Of a stretch of DNA of 64,000 bases, positions 11,201 to 23,165 are shown piece after piece. This DNA comes from Deuterostichococcus epilithicus (taxonomy: Eukaryota > Chlorophyta > Trebouxiophyceae > Prasiolales > Stichococcaceae), in NCBI GenBank assembly GCA_033439295.1, contig JAVTLE010000008.1, positions 1,860,001 through 1,924,000 of the forward strand, in the 5' to 3' direction. Both the position numbers and the translations under genes were made by a program. Under the pieces are notes generated by a model. The model worked only from the letters and a program-made list of their open reading frames with translations, made no database searches and was not told where the DNA came from. Position 1 is the stretch's first letter. Each line of letters opens with the position of its first letter.

Positions 11201-12765
11201 ACGCACCATTCTGTTCCAGCGCAAGCGCGCCAACCGCCGGATCCTCAACGAGCATATGTTCCTGGACGTGCTGCGGGAATTCGGCGAGGTGCGAACTTTC
11301 GATGGAAAGCTGCGGAAGCGATACTGGTCAGGTCCCTTGGTGTATGAATGCTGGTGGTTTTTGTGCCGCCTCTGTCGCCTCACCCTCTGCTTTCCTGGGG
11401 AAACCAGGCAGCGCTACACTCCGTAAGCCGAAAATTAGGTTGCCATCCATTTAGGTTGCGGCATCACGAACCGCTTTGTCGTGGTCCCACGTCGATCCTG
11501 CTTCCGCAGGTCGCGGCAGCGGAGCTCGGAAAAGCGGCTCCTTCTGACGGCAGCTGGCGGCGCCCGGCCCCACGAGCACTGTGCACCCAGGAAATTCCTC
11601 GTGCTCGCCCCGTCGCGTTCCAATCTTACTGAATCCTCACTCACGAATCGCACAGGTGCGGGTGGCGGAGTTCAATGAGAGCACCTCCTTCCGGGAGCAG
11701 CTGGAGGCCGTGTCCGGTGCCGGCGTGTATGTGAGCGTGCACACCAGCAACCTGGCAAATGCGCCGTTCCTGCGCCCGGGGTCCGCCGTCGTAGAGCTCC
11801 TCCAGCGCAACTGGGTGTGGCACGACCTGGACAAGAGCTTCCAGGTGGGTTTTCTGCAGGGTTTCGGTTCACAAGGGGCAGCCGCCCAGCCACTGCCTAT
11901 GACAGTCTGGAGCTTTAGTCTGTGTCGCGACCGGGAGCCAGTCAACGAGCGCGCAGCAGCGCACCTGCGTCGGAGCAGGGCCCCAGTAGCCGTGCAGCTG
12001 GCAGCTGAGCCAGGTGACCCTGCAAGGAGCTACGAGGGATTGCGCCGCGCGGCAAGAGCTGCTTCGACCTCTCCACGTGCCACAGTCTCGGGTGGTGGAA
12101 GGTAATCGCACCCTTCCGCTGCTCTTGAGATGCCGGAACCTCTGAAGCCCTGCTGCCGCCTGACAGGTGCAAACGGAGAGCATGGGGGACATACACCACT
12201 ATGCGTGGCGGGCGCGGCACCGCAACCAGACGGCGTACATCGCGCCGCGCGACGGCGAGCGCTTCGGCTCCTGGACCAAGGAGCAGTGCGCCACCGAGGA
12301 CTGTGTGGAGGTGCGGGTTTCGTTGCGGGACGCTGGGCTCCGTCTCCGGTTTCGTCCCGGGAGCAGCTGCACGAGCAGGCACCGCGACGCAGCTCAGGGG
12401 CTGGTATGTGACGGGGTTGTCCGGCTGGCAGCCTCCCTCCGAGATGGCTGCGGCGTCACGGCCGCAGGGAGCCACTGCCAGCCCTCGGCGCGAACGCGCA
12501 GCACGATGACGTGTGATCATACCAGCCACAAGCTCAAGAGGGCGATGTGCGGAGCGTGATCGACAAGTGTGCCTGCATCTGTCATACTGACAAGGCCCCT
12601 AGCCCGGAGACAAAACTGCCTCACGTCACTGCTTTGCAGGCGCACACCAACGTGGACGTCATTGTCAACCTGGAGGAGGTTCGCGCGCTGCTGGCAGACA
12701 GGATGCCGCGGGTGTTTGCCGCCGCCAGCGTCGCCGACGCCGCTCTGCCGTGGCCGCCGCCCTGA
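8266..12765 (+). CDS. Family 61 glycosyltransferase (GT61/DUF563), Golgi type II
   Basis: Multi-exon gene for a type II membrane glycosyltransferase. Starting at ATG 8266, about 95 soluble residues precede a single hydrophobic segment (LWQAAAMLGIAVAITALTG, near 8563-8620) that would anchor the enzyme in the Golgi with its catalytic part in the lumen. Later exons carry: about 8760-8990 (GPFPAGCKWRAVSYQGQP); about 9870-10020 (FAAGLDARV, LIFDFIYFLHPV); 10216-10440 (IGHWCEMMFPLYSILRTEPG, LLHLKRSHLMEWV); about 10700-10855 (VVFERALVVRDLFTGGTR); about 11178-11330 (PPRTILFQRKRANRRILNE); 11656-11845 (HTSNLANAPFLRPGSAVVEL); 12168-12310; and the last, 12640-12765. The NLANAPFLRPGSAVVEL block is the GT61 hallmark, although the usual HGAGL is replaced by VHTSNL. 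Plant family members transfer xylose or arabinose. The donor sugar cannot be inferred here. Confidence 0.85.
9765..9930 (+). repeat. Tandem duplicate of an exon start inside the GT61 gene
   Basis: Two similar stretches, 9765-9830 and 9865-9930, both read CAG|GAGAGCTGGAAGA at a splice-acceptor-like junction and translate as ESWKKMRNQDLHVLHV and ESWKMTRNQDLNVLHV. They are 102 bases apart, a multiple of three, so one open frame crosses both. The second copy leads straight into conserved GT61 sequence and is likely the real exon start. Confidence 0.8.
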
Positions 12766-13382
12766 CCCGGGAAAGCGCCACCGCACCGGTTGTCCGCGGC
12801 GTCTCGCACTGCTGGCACCGTCACACTTGAAGTAGCCGTTGCGAGCAGCTGTCAAAGGCCGATGTCTGAGGGCCCGAACCCTAGAAACGATTTGAGGATG
12901 TACAATAGTGGGAGTCGCCTTGTGTCAGCAGCGTATTGCAAGAACTCTGTCTGCCGATTCCGAGAGAGTGGTTGCGCTCTGTCCGCAACAGGTTTGTGGA
13001 CTAGTGCTGCCCGCGGGCATTGGACCAGATGTTGCTGTGCCGACGACGGCGGCCTCAACCCTCTCTCAAGCCCTAGTACCTCATGCGCTGCTGCCGGAGA
13101 CAGAATGACCTCCCAGCCGATCATCTGACGTTCGACTCGCCTGGATGCGGCTACATCCTAGCATGCCTCCCCACCAACAATGGCAATGCTGTTCGCCGGA
13201 CCCGTGAGATTTTTGCACAGCGCCGCTGATGACAGTTCAAAACTCGCTCTGTCAGGGGGCAGTGAGACTGTTGTTGCTGACCACCACCCGGCCGGCTTGT
13301 CCCGAGCTCTGAGCTCGACTGAAGGCAAAGGGGTGTGACAGCAGCACAAGACAGCCCCCGCCGATCCACGTCTGGGCAGCTA
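12766..13382. other. Tail-to-tail intergenic region
   Basis: It lies between the stop codons of GT61 (+) and RNase J (-). No exon or RNA gene was recognised. It should hold both 3' UTRs. Confidence 0.5.
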
Positions 13383-16300
13383 TCAGTCGAACGCCAGGTC
13401 ATCTAGTGGCGTGCCGGCCTGCTCCCGGGGGTTTGCCGCTTTGCGCTGCTTCAGCATGCCCTCCGGCACGGGCTGCGACGGCGGCGCCACCGGCTGCTCG
13501 CCCGTGGACGCCTGCGCAGGACGAACGCATGTTCTTGCGGCAGCACCACTTGACGCTTGCACAGGGACACTCACAGCACAGGTGCCAGCCATCGGGCTGA
13601 CAAATCAGCGCACTTCCACCCGCCCTTGCCTCCTCCGGCCCAGCGGCACCCGCATTGCCTCCTTCGAAGCCGTCCACACGGCCTGGGTGTACACAGCAGT
13701 GCCGCGAGACTGCTGTTGATGGTCGAAGCCCCACCTGCTGCTGCTGCTGCTGCTGCGGCGCCGCCTTTTTGAGCGCCACGGGTGGGCGGCCGCGGCGGCG
13801 CAGCGGCGTCGTGCCCGCGTCCGTTCTGCCGGGGCTGCCGCCGCCGCTGTTCCCGCCGGGGCTGCCGCCGCTGCTGCCGCTGTCCTGCTGTCGCCGCCGG
13901 CGGGCGCCGGACGACTGCTGCAGCTCTGCCAGCCGCGCCTCGGCCTTGGCCGCCACGGCCGCGCCCACCCTGCAGCAGTCGAGGGTTATCGCAGTGCAGC
14001 CCGGTGGACAGGCAGAATCACACAGCCAGGCACCACCACCACTGCATTGCCACCCTGGTGAGCTCGTCAAAAATCTACATCAGTGGCAACAATTAAGACA
14101 GCCGACCAGGGGGGCGCACCGGGGGTCCTGCTCGTGGGCGAGCACAATGACCTCGGGGCGCTTCTGGTTGTAGCGGCGCGCAGAGTTGCGCAGCGCCGCC
14201 AGCACCGCCCGCTCCACCGCCGGCAGCGTTGCATCCGGCGGCAGCTGCAGGTGAGGGACAGAAAGATAAAACACCCTTCAGGAGGTCGCACATACGACTA
14301 ATTTCTCTTGCAAAGGTGCTGAGTGAATGCCGCCAGCACCGCCCCGCTATAGCTGCGGTGCAACCTTGAAATTTCAAACCTGTGGTAGCTGCGGGGCACA
14401 CGCAACCTTCGCTTTTTGGTTGGCAAAGGCGGTCCGACAGGCACTCGGCTAGATCTTGCAGACGGGTGTGGCCATACTGCACTTGCGTGGTGTCCACACA
14501 CCACACGGAGGCAGGGCCCTGCAGGCGTGCCTGCCACCGCAGCGCCCTGCTGAGCCGACCGCACTGCACAGGTCGCCCAACAGGTGGTCGCCTGCCCATG
14601 CAGCAGCCTCCAGTCTGGACCAGCTCGACCGCCCCGGAGCACTCGGGCCCTCACCTTTGCCACGGCGGCGGTGGCAGCGCCGTGCAGCTCCTCCAGCAGC
14701 CGGTTATTGTCGACCCACATGCCGCGGGCCAGGATCCGCACGCGGCACCCCATCCTCCGCGGCGAGCCGGGCTGCGGCAGCAGCAAGGGCAGGGTCTGGA
14801 AGAACGCAAGACGCCACACTCCGCACTGGAGTGAACTCGAAGAGAGCGGTGGACTTTGGTCGCGGCCGGGCGATGCAGCCGCTGCACGCGGGCCTGCAAG
14901 GCACACGGCAAAACAGGCTGGAGGCATGCATCACGAGCACAGCGGCTTGGCAGCTTGAGACCCTCTTGCACCGGCAGGGTACACCGTCCCGCCGGGCGCA
15001 CCTCGTTACCGGGCGCCTGGCGGTTGACGTCGATGTCCGCGACGACGACGCCCTCGTTGGCGAGCACCGCCCGCATGTCTATGTCCATCTCCTGCTTGAT
15101 GCCCGTGCCCTGTGTGCGTGGAGGATTTAGGGTTTCAGGTGCTTTTGGGCGGCACTTCAGGGACGATTTCTGGGCGTTTGGAGAGTCGACCTGGTTGTGC
15201 CGAGCGAAATGCAGGCAGCCCCTCGGCAACGTGGCGCGCCAGAGCTGCGGAGACGGCATGGGGGCGGCGGCTCCTGCCCACACCGCCCGCGACAGTGCCC
15301 AGTGAGCGCGGTGCCCGGGGAGCGCGAGTCTGATGATTGTCTGGTGGCTCGGGGTGTCTCACGCTGTCGAGGGGCAGGCGAGCAGAGGGACAGCAGACGC
15401 TGGAGGGGGACGGCAAAAGGCCGCAAGCAGAGCCGTCCACACACACCTTGGCGCCGTCGTTGTAGAACTCCCGCAGGTCAACGTCGCCCAGCACCTGCAG
15501 CGTGCCCGTCGGCTGGCCCCCCAGCACGCCCACCGCCTGCTGCGCGCGGCCCATGTCGCCGTCAGTGCGCGGCCAGAAGGGGTCCTGCTCCTCGGGTTTC
15601 TGCTCCGCCGGCGCTGCTGCTGCTGGCGCTGCTGCTCCTGCTGCCGCCGCCGCGCCACCTGCAGGCGACGTGTGCATGTGGAGTCGGGCCACGGAGACGA
15701 TCCGAGATCGAGCACTGGGATTGCCTGCGGAGACCGACTCGCTGAGACCGGCTCACGTGCACAGGGACGCAACGTGAACCTGCTGCTGAGCATGACCGCG
15801 GACAACAGCGCCCCAACGGACGCCAGCACACAGCATGTGACCTGCTGCTCGTGCGCACCAACACGGAGCACACTTGCGCTTGTGCAGGACGAAGGCGGCC
15901 AGTGCCTTGCATGCCACTCCTATTCTCGTGCAACCATCTCCTCGATCCATGACTGACCTCCCACACGCGCCTGCTGTGGTGGGAGGTGGTGCGATGGTCC
16001 ATTTTCTGAGATAAAAATAATAATAAAATAAAAACCATTTTATTTTAAAAAAAGTGATTGATGGGTGGGGAGGCGCACCGTCTGGCACAGGCTCCCGGTT
16101 GGGCTTGCGCCAGCCGAGCGACAGCGTCTGCCCGTTGCGACGGTCCGCAACGCCCAGCATCTGGCCGTTGCGGATTACGCTGGTGAACTGGCAGCCGAGG
16201 CTTGCCGCCAGCTGCGCGTGCTCGCAGAGGAACGCAAACTCGCCGTGCACCGGCAGGAAGTGCTGCGGCTTGACCAGCTTCAGCACCTCCTCCAGCTCGT

Positions 16301-19300
16301 CCCTGCGGGAGAGCACAGGTGGAGGTTGTCAAGCGCATGCACGAAAGTGCACCGGCAGGGAGGCGCTGCAGATTGACCCGCGTCAACACCCCCTCCCACC
16401 CTCGCCCGTCCCACGGCGGGGTTGTGCAAGTTGCCGCGGCTTGACTGAGTTCAGCACTCCCTCCAGCTCGTCCCTGCTTTGAGTGCAGGTATGAGCCCGA
16501 GCGTTGCCAAGGAAAAGCTGCAGCCACACAACCAACCGGCATGCATGTGGAATGAAGTGCTTCGTCGACACAACCAAGGGCGAAGCCTGCAGATAGATTG
16601 AATGGGGCCGCGCTGTCAGCAGGACTGATCCCCCTTGGGAATGCGCAGCACGTGCAGCGCGGCATGGAGCGCAGCATGCCCTGCTGCTCGTGGTGTTCCG
16701 GCACTGAGTGATGGCGCTCAGCCCACCTGTAGGCGTGGCCGGAGGCATGCAGGCGCTCTTCCCGGCCCCACGCAATGTTGGCGCCCAGCGACGACAGCCG
16801 GTTCATCATGGCCTGCACCCTCGGTTCGTTGCCTGGGATCACCTGTCGGCAGACAGTTCATTTTTTGTCTTTGTCATGGCGACATCTGCGTGACAGGCAG
16901 TCAGGCGGGAAAATGCTCCCCTGCGGCACCAAGTCAGAAATGTGCTGTGTCGAGCCCTGGTCAACAACATATCGTCCAGGCGGCCGAAGAGCGTTGCGGC
17001 GGCGGCAAGGCTGGGGTGTGATGGGCAGCGGCAACCGAGGGTCACCTTCGCAGAGAACATGATGAGGTCTGTGGGCCCCAGCTTCAGCTCTGGCGCTGAG
17101 TCGAATGATGCCCGATTGAGTGCAGCGCGCTCCTCCCCCTGCACGCACATCGACTCTACCTTGGCTTTCTCGCTTCGAGCACAGGCAAGAACTGAGATCT
17201 CCTGGCGCAGCGTGGCACCGTAGTCCTCGTTCGTTCTGTTTTGTCAATTCATCGGTCCGAGGGGCACGAATGGCTCGTGGCATTCGCCAGAGTATAGATG
17301 TCTGAGATCCGTCCTTGCAGAAACCTCCATCCTCTGCTGGCACTCTGGCATCAAATGTCTGCAATTGCGTGCAAGGTGCATGTGCTGTGCGTCTCCGCGA
17401 CTGCAGTTTGCAGCTTACCATAGCATAACGGCAGGCAGTCTGGCAGATCAGAGCAGGCAGGTGAATTGTGCGAGGCGGACATGTTGCACACTTGCCTGGG
17501 AGCCGGTGCACACGACCAGCATGGAGGAGGGGTCGTGATCGGACAGCTCCGAGGGGGGGACCAGCTCCCGCGGGTCGAACGGAGCGCGGCCGTCGCGCCA
17601 CGCCGCCTCCAGGTACGTGGTGAGGCTCATGCCCATGAAGCAGATCTTGCGGCCCGCAGCGTCAGCCGCCTTCTTCACGCTCGCCAGCCTGGCGGTTTGT
17701 GCGCCGGAGAGCAGCTCAGGCGGTGCTGTTCGAGCTCACGTGTGGGATCCCAGAACGGCAGTGCTGCGATCCGATGACTCGCCGTTGGGGCTGCAGATGG
17801 CATCTCCAACTGAGGCACCAGCGTCAGCAGTCTATCGTGAACGTGGCACACACGAGAGCCAGTCCAGCAGGCGCTCCAAGACCCCACCTGTGCAGGTTGG
17901 AGGCGAACTGCGTGGCGATGACACGGCCCCTGCCATTGTGCGACGCCACGCGGTTGATGATGGCCTGCTGCACTGTGGACTCGCTGATGGTGCGCCCTGG
18001 CGACAGCACGTTGGTGGAGTCGCTCATGAACAGGGTCACACCCTCCCGCCCTGCGCGCAGCAAGGGCATCGAACCGTTTGCTGTCTGACCTGCCATACCT
18101 TGCGCTTGCGCTTGAGCCCGTCAGCTGGACATCAGGACTTGGTGCAGCAGCAGCACCCAGCCTGCCCTGGACGGTGAGCAGGCCGACATGACACGAGGAA
18201 ACCAGTAAATGCACGAGTTCTCCGCCTTCAGATCAGTCTGACGTCATGGTGGGAGGGTCAGGGCAGTCGGGGGCACACCCAGGGCCTCAAACATCTCGCG
18301 GTCGAACATCTCGCCGTCGATGGGGTTCTCGTCGATTTTCCAGTCCCCCGAGTGCACGATGGTGCCCTGGTCGCAGCGAAGCACGAAGCCGCAGCAGTCG
18401 GGTATCGAGTGCGTCACCCTGATCGGCTCGCACCTGCGCGGCCAACCACCCGAGTCACATCTCTAGAGGAGGAACTGCTGTAGTGCTTGCTCGGCAGATG
18501 GGTGTTGGTATATAAACCTCCTCGTCTGGCTGCTGCACTCCGGCACATGCTTGTCCTGCGACAGCCAGTGCTGGGCTGCTCCTCCTTGGGATGCGACACG
18601 GGTGTGCGGTGATTGAGCAGGCCACTGCGCAGCAACAGAGCGCCCCAGGTGCAGATGGGAGCCAGAGAACACGCACTCGAAGGGGCCCAGCTGGAAGCGC
18701 TGCCGCATCTCCAGGACGTGGAAGCGGTTGGGGTTCCACATGCTGTACTCCGCCATGCGGCGCTGCACCAACTCCATCACGAAGCTGGCCGCATACACCG
18801 GCGTCTTCGGGTCCAGCGCCGGGATGACCTGTGTACAAAACGACAATAGATAGATTCAAGAATTTTATTGAAGAACTGCAGAATGGCGGCACGCCCTGGC
18901 TGCCTCAGTCGTGGATGCAGGCCGGCGCATGCCGGTCCCGAGCAATCCAAACACAGCAGCAGCTCACGCAACGGGACCGAACGTTGACGTGGCCCACGCC
19001 GGCCGCCGGCATCTGGTTGAGCATCAAGCATCGTCATCCAGCGCTGCATGTGAGGATCCCAGTCAAGCATGCGTGAGACGCCATCTGACCAGTTGCGGTG
19101 TCAGCTCACCCAGGGCATGGCGCCGATGTGGTCCTCGTGCGCGTGCGTGATGATGACCGCCTCGATCTTGTCCTTCCACTGGTGCAGGAACGCCGTGTCC
19201 GGCAGGATGCGCTGCATGCCGTGGTCTGTGAAGCTGCATTGCGCGCATGGATGCACTGCTCAGCCTCCCGCAAGTCTGTCGCAGGACTTGCAGCGAAATT

Positions 19301-20359
19301 TGTTCTGTCGAGCAATGCTGCGGCGCAGCAGGCCAGACACAGCAGTTCAGCGTTTGCCAGCATGCCAAGGCACCCCAGGATTGCTGGGATGACCAATCCT
19401 ACGACATGACATCAGTACTTGACAAGCACATGGACAGTACTCAACTAGCGCTCTCAGAGCATTGCCAAAATGCTGCAACGAGCCGGCTTTCTACCTTCAC
19501 GAAACGGAGATGACAACGTGAATTACTAGGCAACGCACTCTGGGAACATGAGGCCGGCGTCCACCATGATGTAGCGGTCTCCGACTCCAATCAGCATGCA
19601 GTTCATGCCAATCTCCCCCAGGCCGCCAATCGGCAGGATGCGCAGCGGCGGACCGTCTGTTGACGGCGGCCCGGGAAACTTCCTGCGGCGCGGACATGAA
19701 TGGAAAGGTGTTGATATATGGCAGATGCTATCAGCTGTTTGTATCGTGCATGCTAGTAGATGCGAGGGATCATGTAGGGCCACGATCCTTGACGTAGACG
19801 ATGCTGACTCCCGCTCACTCCAACACTGTCATTCACCTGTCGTTCAGCATCGGGCTGCGCAGCGCAGTCCCCAGATGGCTGCGCCCGTCGCTCTGCCTGT
19901 ATGTCGACCGCCGCCGCTGCTTGAGGGCCCCGTTGCCATTGCTATTGCCGCTGCCGGTCCTGCCCTGGCCGCGACCGCCCTGCGAATGCCCGCTGCCGCC
20001 TCGTCCGCCCTCTGCAGCATCGGCAGCACCCATGTCCCGCTGTCGGACACCCATGCCGCGCCGCAACCTCCGAGCTTGAGCTTTTGAGATCGTCAAACAG
20101 CCTCGATGCAGCAAATAAAAACATTGCAAAGGATACAGCGGATCACATGCGAGACAGTGCATGCACATGCATGCACCTGCACGAGCTCTCGGAAATATCT
20201 GTCACGCAATGCTGCTGTGGTCCTACCTGAGCGACACAGCAGCCGCAGTGATCGCGTCAGCGGCAGCCTTCGCCTCAATTGAGCAACTAAAGGCTGCTCT
20301 GCATGTCCTGCACACGCTGCGCTGCCCAGACACCGTTCCGGAGTGCCAAAAGCCGCCAT
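13383..20359 (-). CDS. RNJ: RNase J, probably plastid-targeted
   Basis: Metallo-beta-lactamase/beta-CASP ribonuclease (5'-3' exo- and endonuclease) that processes and surveys plastid transcripts. The ATG is at 20359. Exon 1 (to 20228, donor CAG|GTAGGA) is rich in Ala, Arg and Leu like a plastid transit peptide. Catalytic blocks, N to [14 protein letters not shown] and [10 protein letters not shown] (about 19660-19550), [14 protein letters not shown] (about 19160-19115), NRFHVLEM (about 18740), [15 protein letters not shown] (about 18360-18310), [20 protein letters not shown] (about 18030), [10 protein letters not shown] (about 17640), [16 protein letters not shown] (about 16840), HASGHAYR (about 16745), [19 protein letters not shown] (about 16265), EFYNDGAKV (about 15470), [10 protein letters not shown] (about 15040) and [12 protein letters not shown] (about 14230). 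All metal-binding motifs are intact. The C-terminal tail (about 13990-13383) is low complexity, with a Gln run and an [14 protein letters not shown]-hook-like motif. I see no GT-1/trihelix domain like that of land-plant RNJ. It is divergently arranged with the oxidoreductase gene. Confidence 0.97.
16008..16056. repeat. A/T-rich low-complexity island in an RNase J intron
   Basis: About 50 bases of almost pure A/T (ATAATAATAAAATAAAAACC, then TTTTATTTTAAAAAAAG) interrupt otherwise GC-rich sequence just downstream of the PVHGEF exon. It may be a small insertion or slippage product. No element was recognised. Confidence 0.6.
16255..16484 (-). repeat. Decayed copy of an RNase J exon start within the preceding intron
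   Basis: The exon encoding [15 protein letters not shown] starts at about 16303 after acceptor CCCGCAG. About 170 bases upstream on the transcribed strand, 16484-16428 contains AGCAG|GGACGAGCTGGAGG and reads [15 protein letters not shown] before diverging. The copy keeps its acceptor AG. It looks like an old tandem duplication spanning the intron end and exon start. Confidence 0.85.
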
Positions 20360-20795
20360 CGCTGCGATACTCTCACCGTCCCGCCGCGTACATTGAGCAC
20401 CAGAACATCCTGAGCTGCATATCTGCAGGTTTGCGCTCAGCAGTGAGTGACTCTAGTGTGTAGTGTTTGCCAGAATTGCACAGCCAAGTTCGATTTGTCT
20501 ATGGGATTAGCTCGGGGCGATTAGGTGCTTTGATAGCGAGGGTGTTAGTTGTTCAGTTGCTCGCGAGGGGCAACCAGCTTCGTCATTGCGTAATTGTCAT
20601 AAGCGAGTTGTGTTACAACTTGTGAGGTCAACTGCAGAACTTCGCAAACGATGCAAATCCCAAACTTTCATGCATCACGTTAGTGCTGCGACGATATTTG
20701 AACCTCAGACGCTGCGGAAGCGTTGGTTGAACACAATCCTCGCACAACTCCTCGTGTTAAGTTAGCCCGAGTGAGGTTGAAAGTCATCATCTGTC
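20360..20795. promoter_or_regulatory. Bidirectional promoter region, RNase J / oxidoreductase
   Basis: 436 bases separate the two divergent start codons. It is less GC-rich than its surroundings, with no coding signal. Its promoter role is inferred from the head-to-head arrangement; no specific element was recognised. Confidence 0.45.
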
Positions 20796-23165
20796 ATGGC
20801 TCCAATAGAACAGACAGCCGTGCAGGTGGTCGGCAAAGGGGAAAACTACCACGAGGTGCTGAGGGTAGCGACGCAGCATGTGGTGCCGCCGGAACAGGGC
20901 GAGGTGCTCGTGCGCGTCCAGCTCAGGCCCATCAATCCAGCAGATGTTTACAAGATACAGGGCAAGAACCCTGTCGACAGCCCGTTTCCCTGGACACCCG
21001 GCAACGAAGGTGCGCATGGCGCCACCCGGCAGCCATGTTGGCGGCGGCAGGTGCCGTAGCTATGGGTGAAGGCATGCATGTGCATTTGCTCTCATGCACA
21101 GAGATCACTGTTCACACACACACACACAGGCATGGGAGTGGTGGAGGAGAATGGCGAGGGCGCGTCGAAGTTCCGGATTGGCCAGCGGGTTGTGGCTGCA
21201 TCCTGGCCTGGCCACGCCGGCGTGCCAGCCAACGGGCGGCCCTTTGGCACCTTCCAGCAGTACCTGGCGGTGCCTGAGAAGGACCTGGTGCGTTCGCGGT
21301 CCATTCCATGTAATCCTCCCATATAAATCACAACCATGTTCGTTTGATCCGGGTGCCAGAATGCAGATTGCTACAGCAGTGCCAATTCATGTATTGCAAG
21401 CGCGCCATGGTCTGCCGCTGCCTTCGCCGCATGAGTGTGAAATACGGCCAGCATGCGGTTGACAGTCTTGACCACAGCACTTGACATACGCCAACGACAC
21501 ATGGCACTGCCTGCAGCTGGCGGTGCCTGATGAGCTTGACGACGCGTCGGCGGCACAGTTCTTTGTGCGCCTTTGCTTTTCCCTTGTGCTGTGACCGCCG
21601 CCCACCTTGCTGCATTTCGCTGATCAGCTGCCTGACCTTGCCGGCACCAGAATCGCCAGCATCTGCCGAGTCCGCACCGTGGTCGCTGCAGATCAATCCC
21701 ACGACGGCATATGGCATGATCCAGACGCTCGACGTGCCCAAGGGCGAGTGGCTGCTGCAGGTGATCGTGTGCTGATTGAGGTCCCAGCCGACTGGCTGAT
21801 GTTGATCTGATGTCCTGGGTGTCCCATCTCTGAGACCGCTCATCAGGCGCATACGAATGAACACAGCGCGCATGAACAACATGTCAGCATTGCATTGTCC
21901 TCTGCACTGCAGTCAGCTGCCGGCTCAGTGGTCGGCCGCACCACCATCGCCATCGCCAAGCGCAAGGGCATCCGCACCATCAACCTTGTCAGGCGTCGTG
22001 AGCAAGTCCAGGAACTGCTGGACCTCGGGTGCACCTTCCTGTGCAGTGCAGCTCTCCTGCACCAGGTCCTCTTACAAAGCCGATGCGTGCCTGCTGCTCC
22101 AGCGCAGCACCCAGGGGTCGCCCTGCCCTGTCTATGCCGCCTCGACAGCTTGTGTTTCATGTTGGACCTCTGCACGCCCCGTGTGCAGGGCCGACGAGGT
22201 GATTTGCACCGCCGACGAGGACGTCAAGGGGCGGGTTATGCAAATCACAGAGGGGCGAGGCGCCTACGGCGCAACAGGTGCCTCCTGCTCGAAGAATGCA
22301 TTAGAACAGTTGTGTGCCAACGTCTGGACTGCACCTGTTATGGGCAATGCAACGCTGCTGATACGATGTACCGTGATAGCAGTCAGCCCCTGAGCTGGTT
22401 TCCCTGGCAAACAGATGCTGTCGGCGGGAAGATCACGACGCAGATCATCGCCTCCCTGCGCAAGGGCGGCACAGGTACTTACCGCAGCTTCAACCAACTG
22501 CCGTCGCCTCCTGGGCACCCATGCTCCCAGGCGCATGTACTGGCGGCTGCTGCGCTGAGAATTTAAAACCCTCATCGCCGGGTCACTTGCCAACCAATCA
22601 TCTCACCAGCTGTGTGTCTGCCGACAGTGCTCATATATGGGCTGATGAGCGGCGGCGACGGTGAATACGACATCCTCGATCTCCTCTATGGCGGCAAGAC
22701 AATAACAGGCACGAGTCGTCTGCTTCAGCAAGCCGCACAGTCGATGTTACTTTGCAGCTCAGCCACACCAGCAGATGCAGGCGCCAGCATGCTGATGCTG
22801 TAGTCACTCGTGTTGGAACAGGGTTTGCGGTCCTGCGATGGACGCCGCAGCAGAAGGCCGCCGGCACCTGGGCAGAGCATGCAGAAGAGATCATGAAGGT
22901 GTAGAATGTGCCCTCTCACTCCCGCTGACTCTGGCCGCATGAGGTGGTGGCTGACATTCCTGTGCCCAAATGCGGCCCTCCTCCTTGGTTGCGCTGGTGG
23001 ATGCCTCACACAGGTCTAAATGTCGCCGTGTGAACTGCGTAGCTGTTCTTGGAGGGCGTTATCAGAACGCCCGCCGGCAAGGTATACCCACTGGAGGAGG
23101 CGGCCGACGCTGTGGAGGAGTCCATGCGCCATGGCAAGGGCGACAAGGTGCTGCTCAAGGGGTAG
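20796..23165 (+). CDS. MECR/quinone-oxidoreductase-like MDR-family reductase
   Basis: Medium-chain dehydrogenase/reductase, NAD(P)H-dependent. ATG at 20796; last exon ends RHGKGDKVLLKG, TAG at 23163-23165. Blocks: LRPINPADVYKIQGKNP and TPGNEG (exon 1); MGVVEENGEGASKFRIGQRV (about 21133-21192); GTFQQYLAVPEKDLV; LAVPDELDDASAAQFFV (about 21518-21568); NPTTAYGMIQTLDVPKGEW (about 21694); AAGSVVGRTTIAIAKRKG (about 21913), the Rossmann dinucleotide site; INLVRRREQVQELLDLG; ADEVICTADEDVKG (about 22193); TDAVGGKITTQIIASLRKGG (about 22412-22471); VLIYGLMSGGDGEYDI (about 22628). The order is closest to mitochondrial 2-enoyl thioester reductase (MECR/Etr1). But there is no presequence, and the catalytic Tyr of that enzyme (QGxY motif) is Asn here (QGKN). 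It may be a quinone or enone reductase rather than a fatty-acid synthesis enzyme. No zinc-binding residues are evident. Confidence 0.85.

Noticed and set aside
15115-15140. TTTAGGGTTT, plant-type telomere motif, also at 45245-45270 and in the 1-kb repeats
   Set aside because: Only one or two units at each place, within introns or repeats; not an array.
21260-21535. LAVPEKDL / LAVPDELDD as another exon-start duplication
   Set aside because: Both segments are expected parts of the MDR family (one ends the catalytic block, the other begins the next), so the similarity is probably coincidental.
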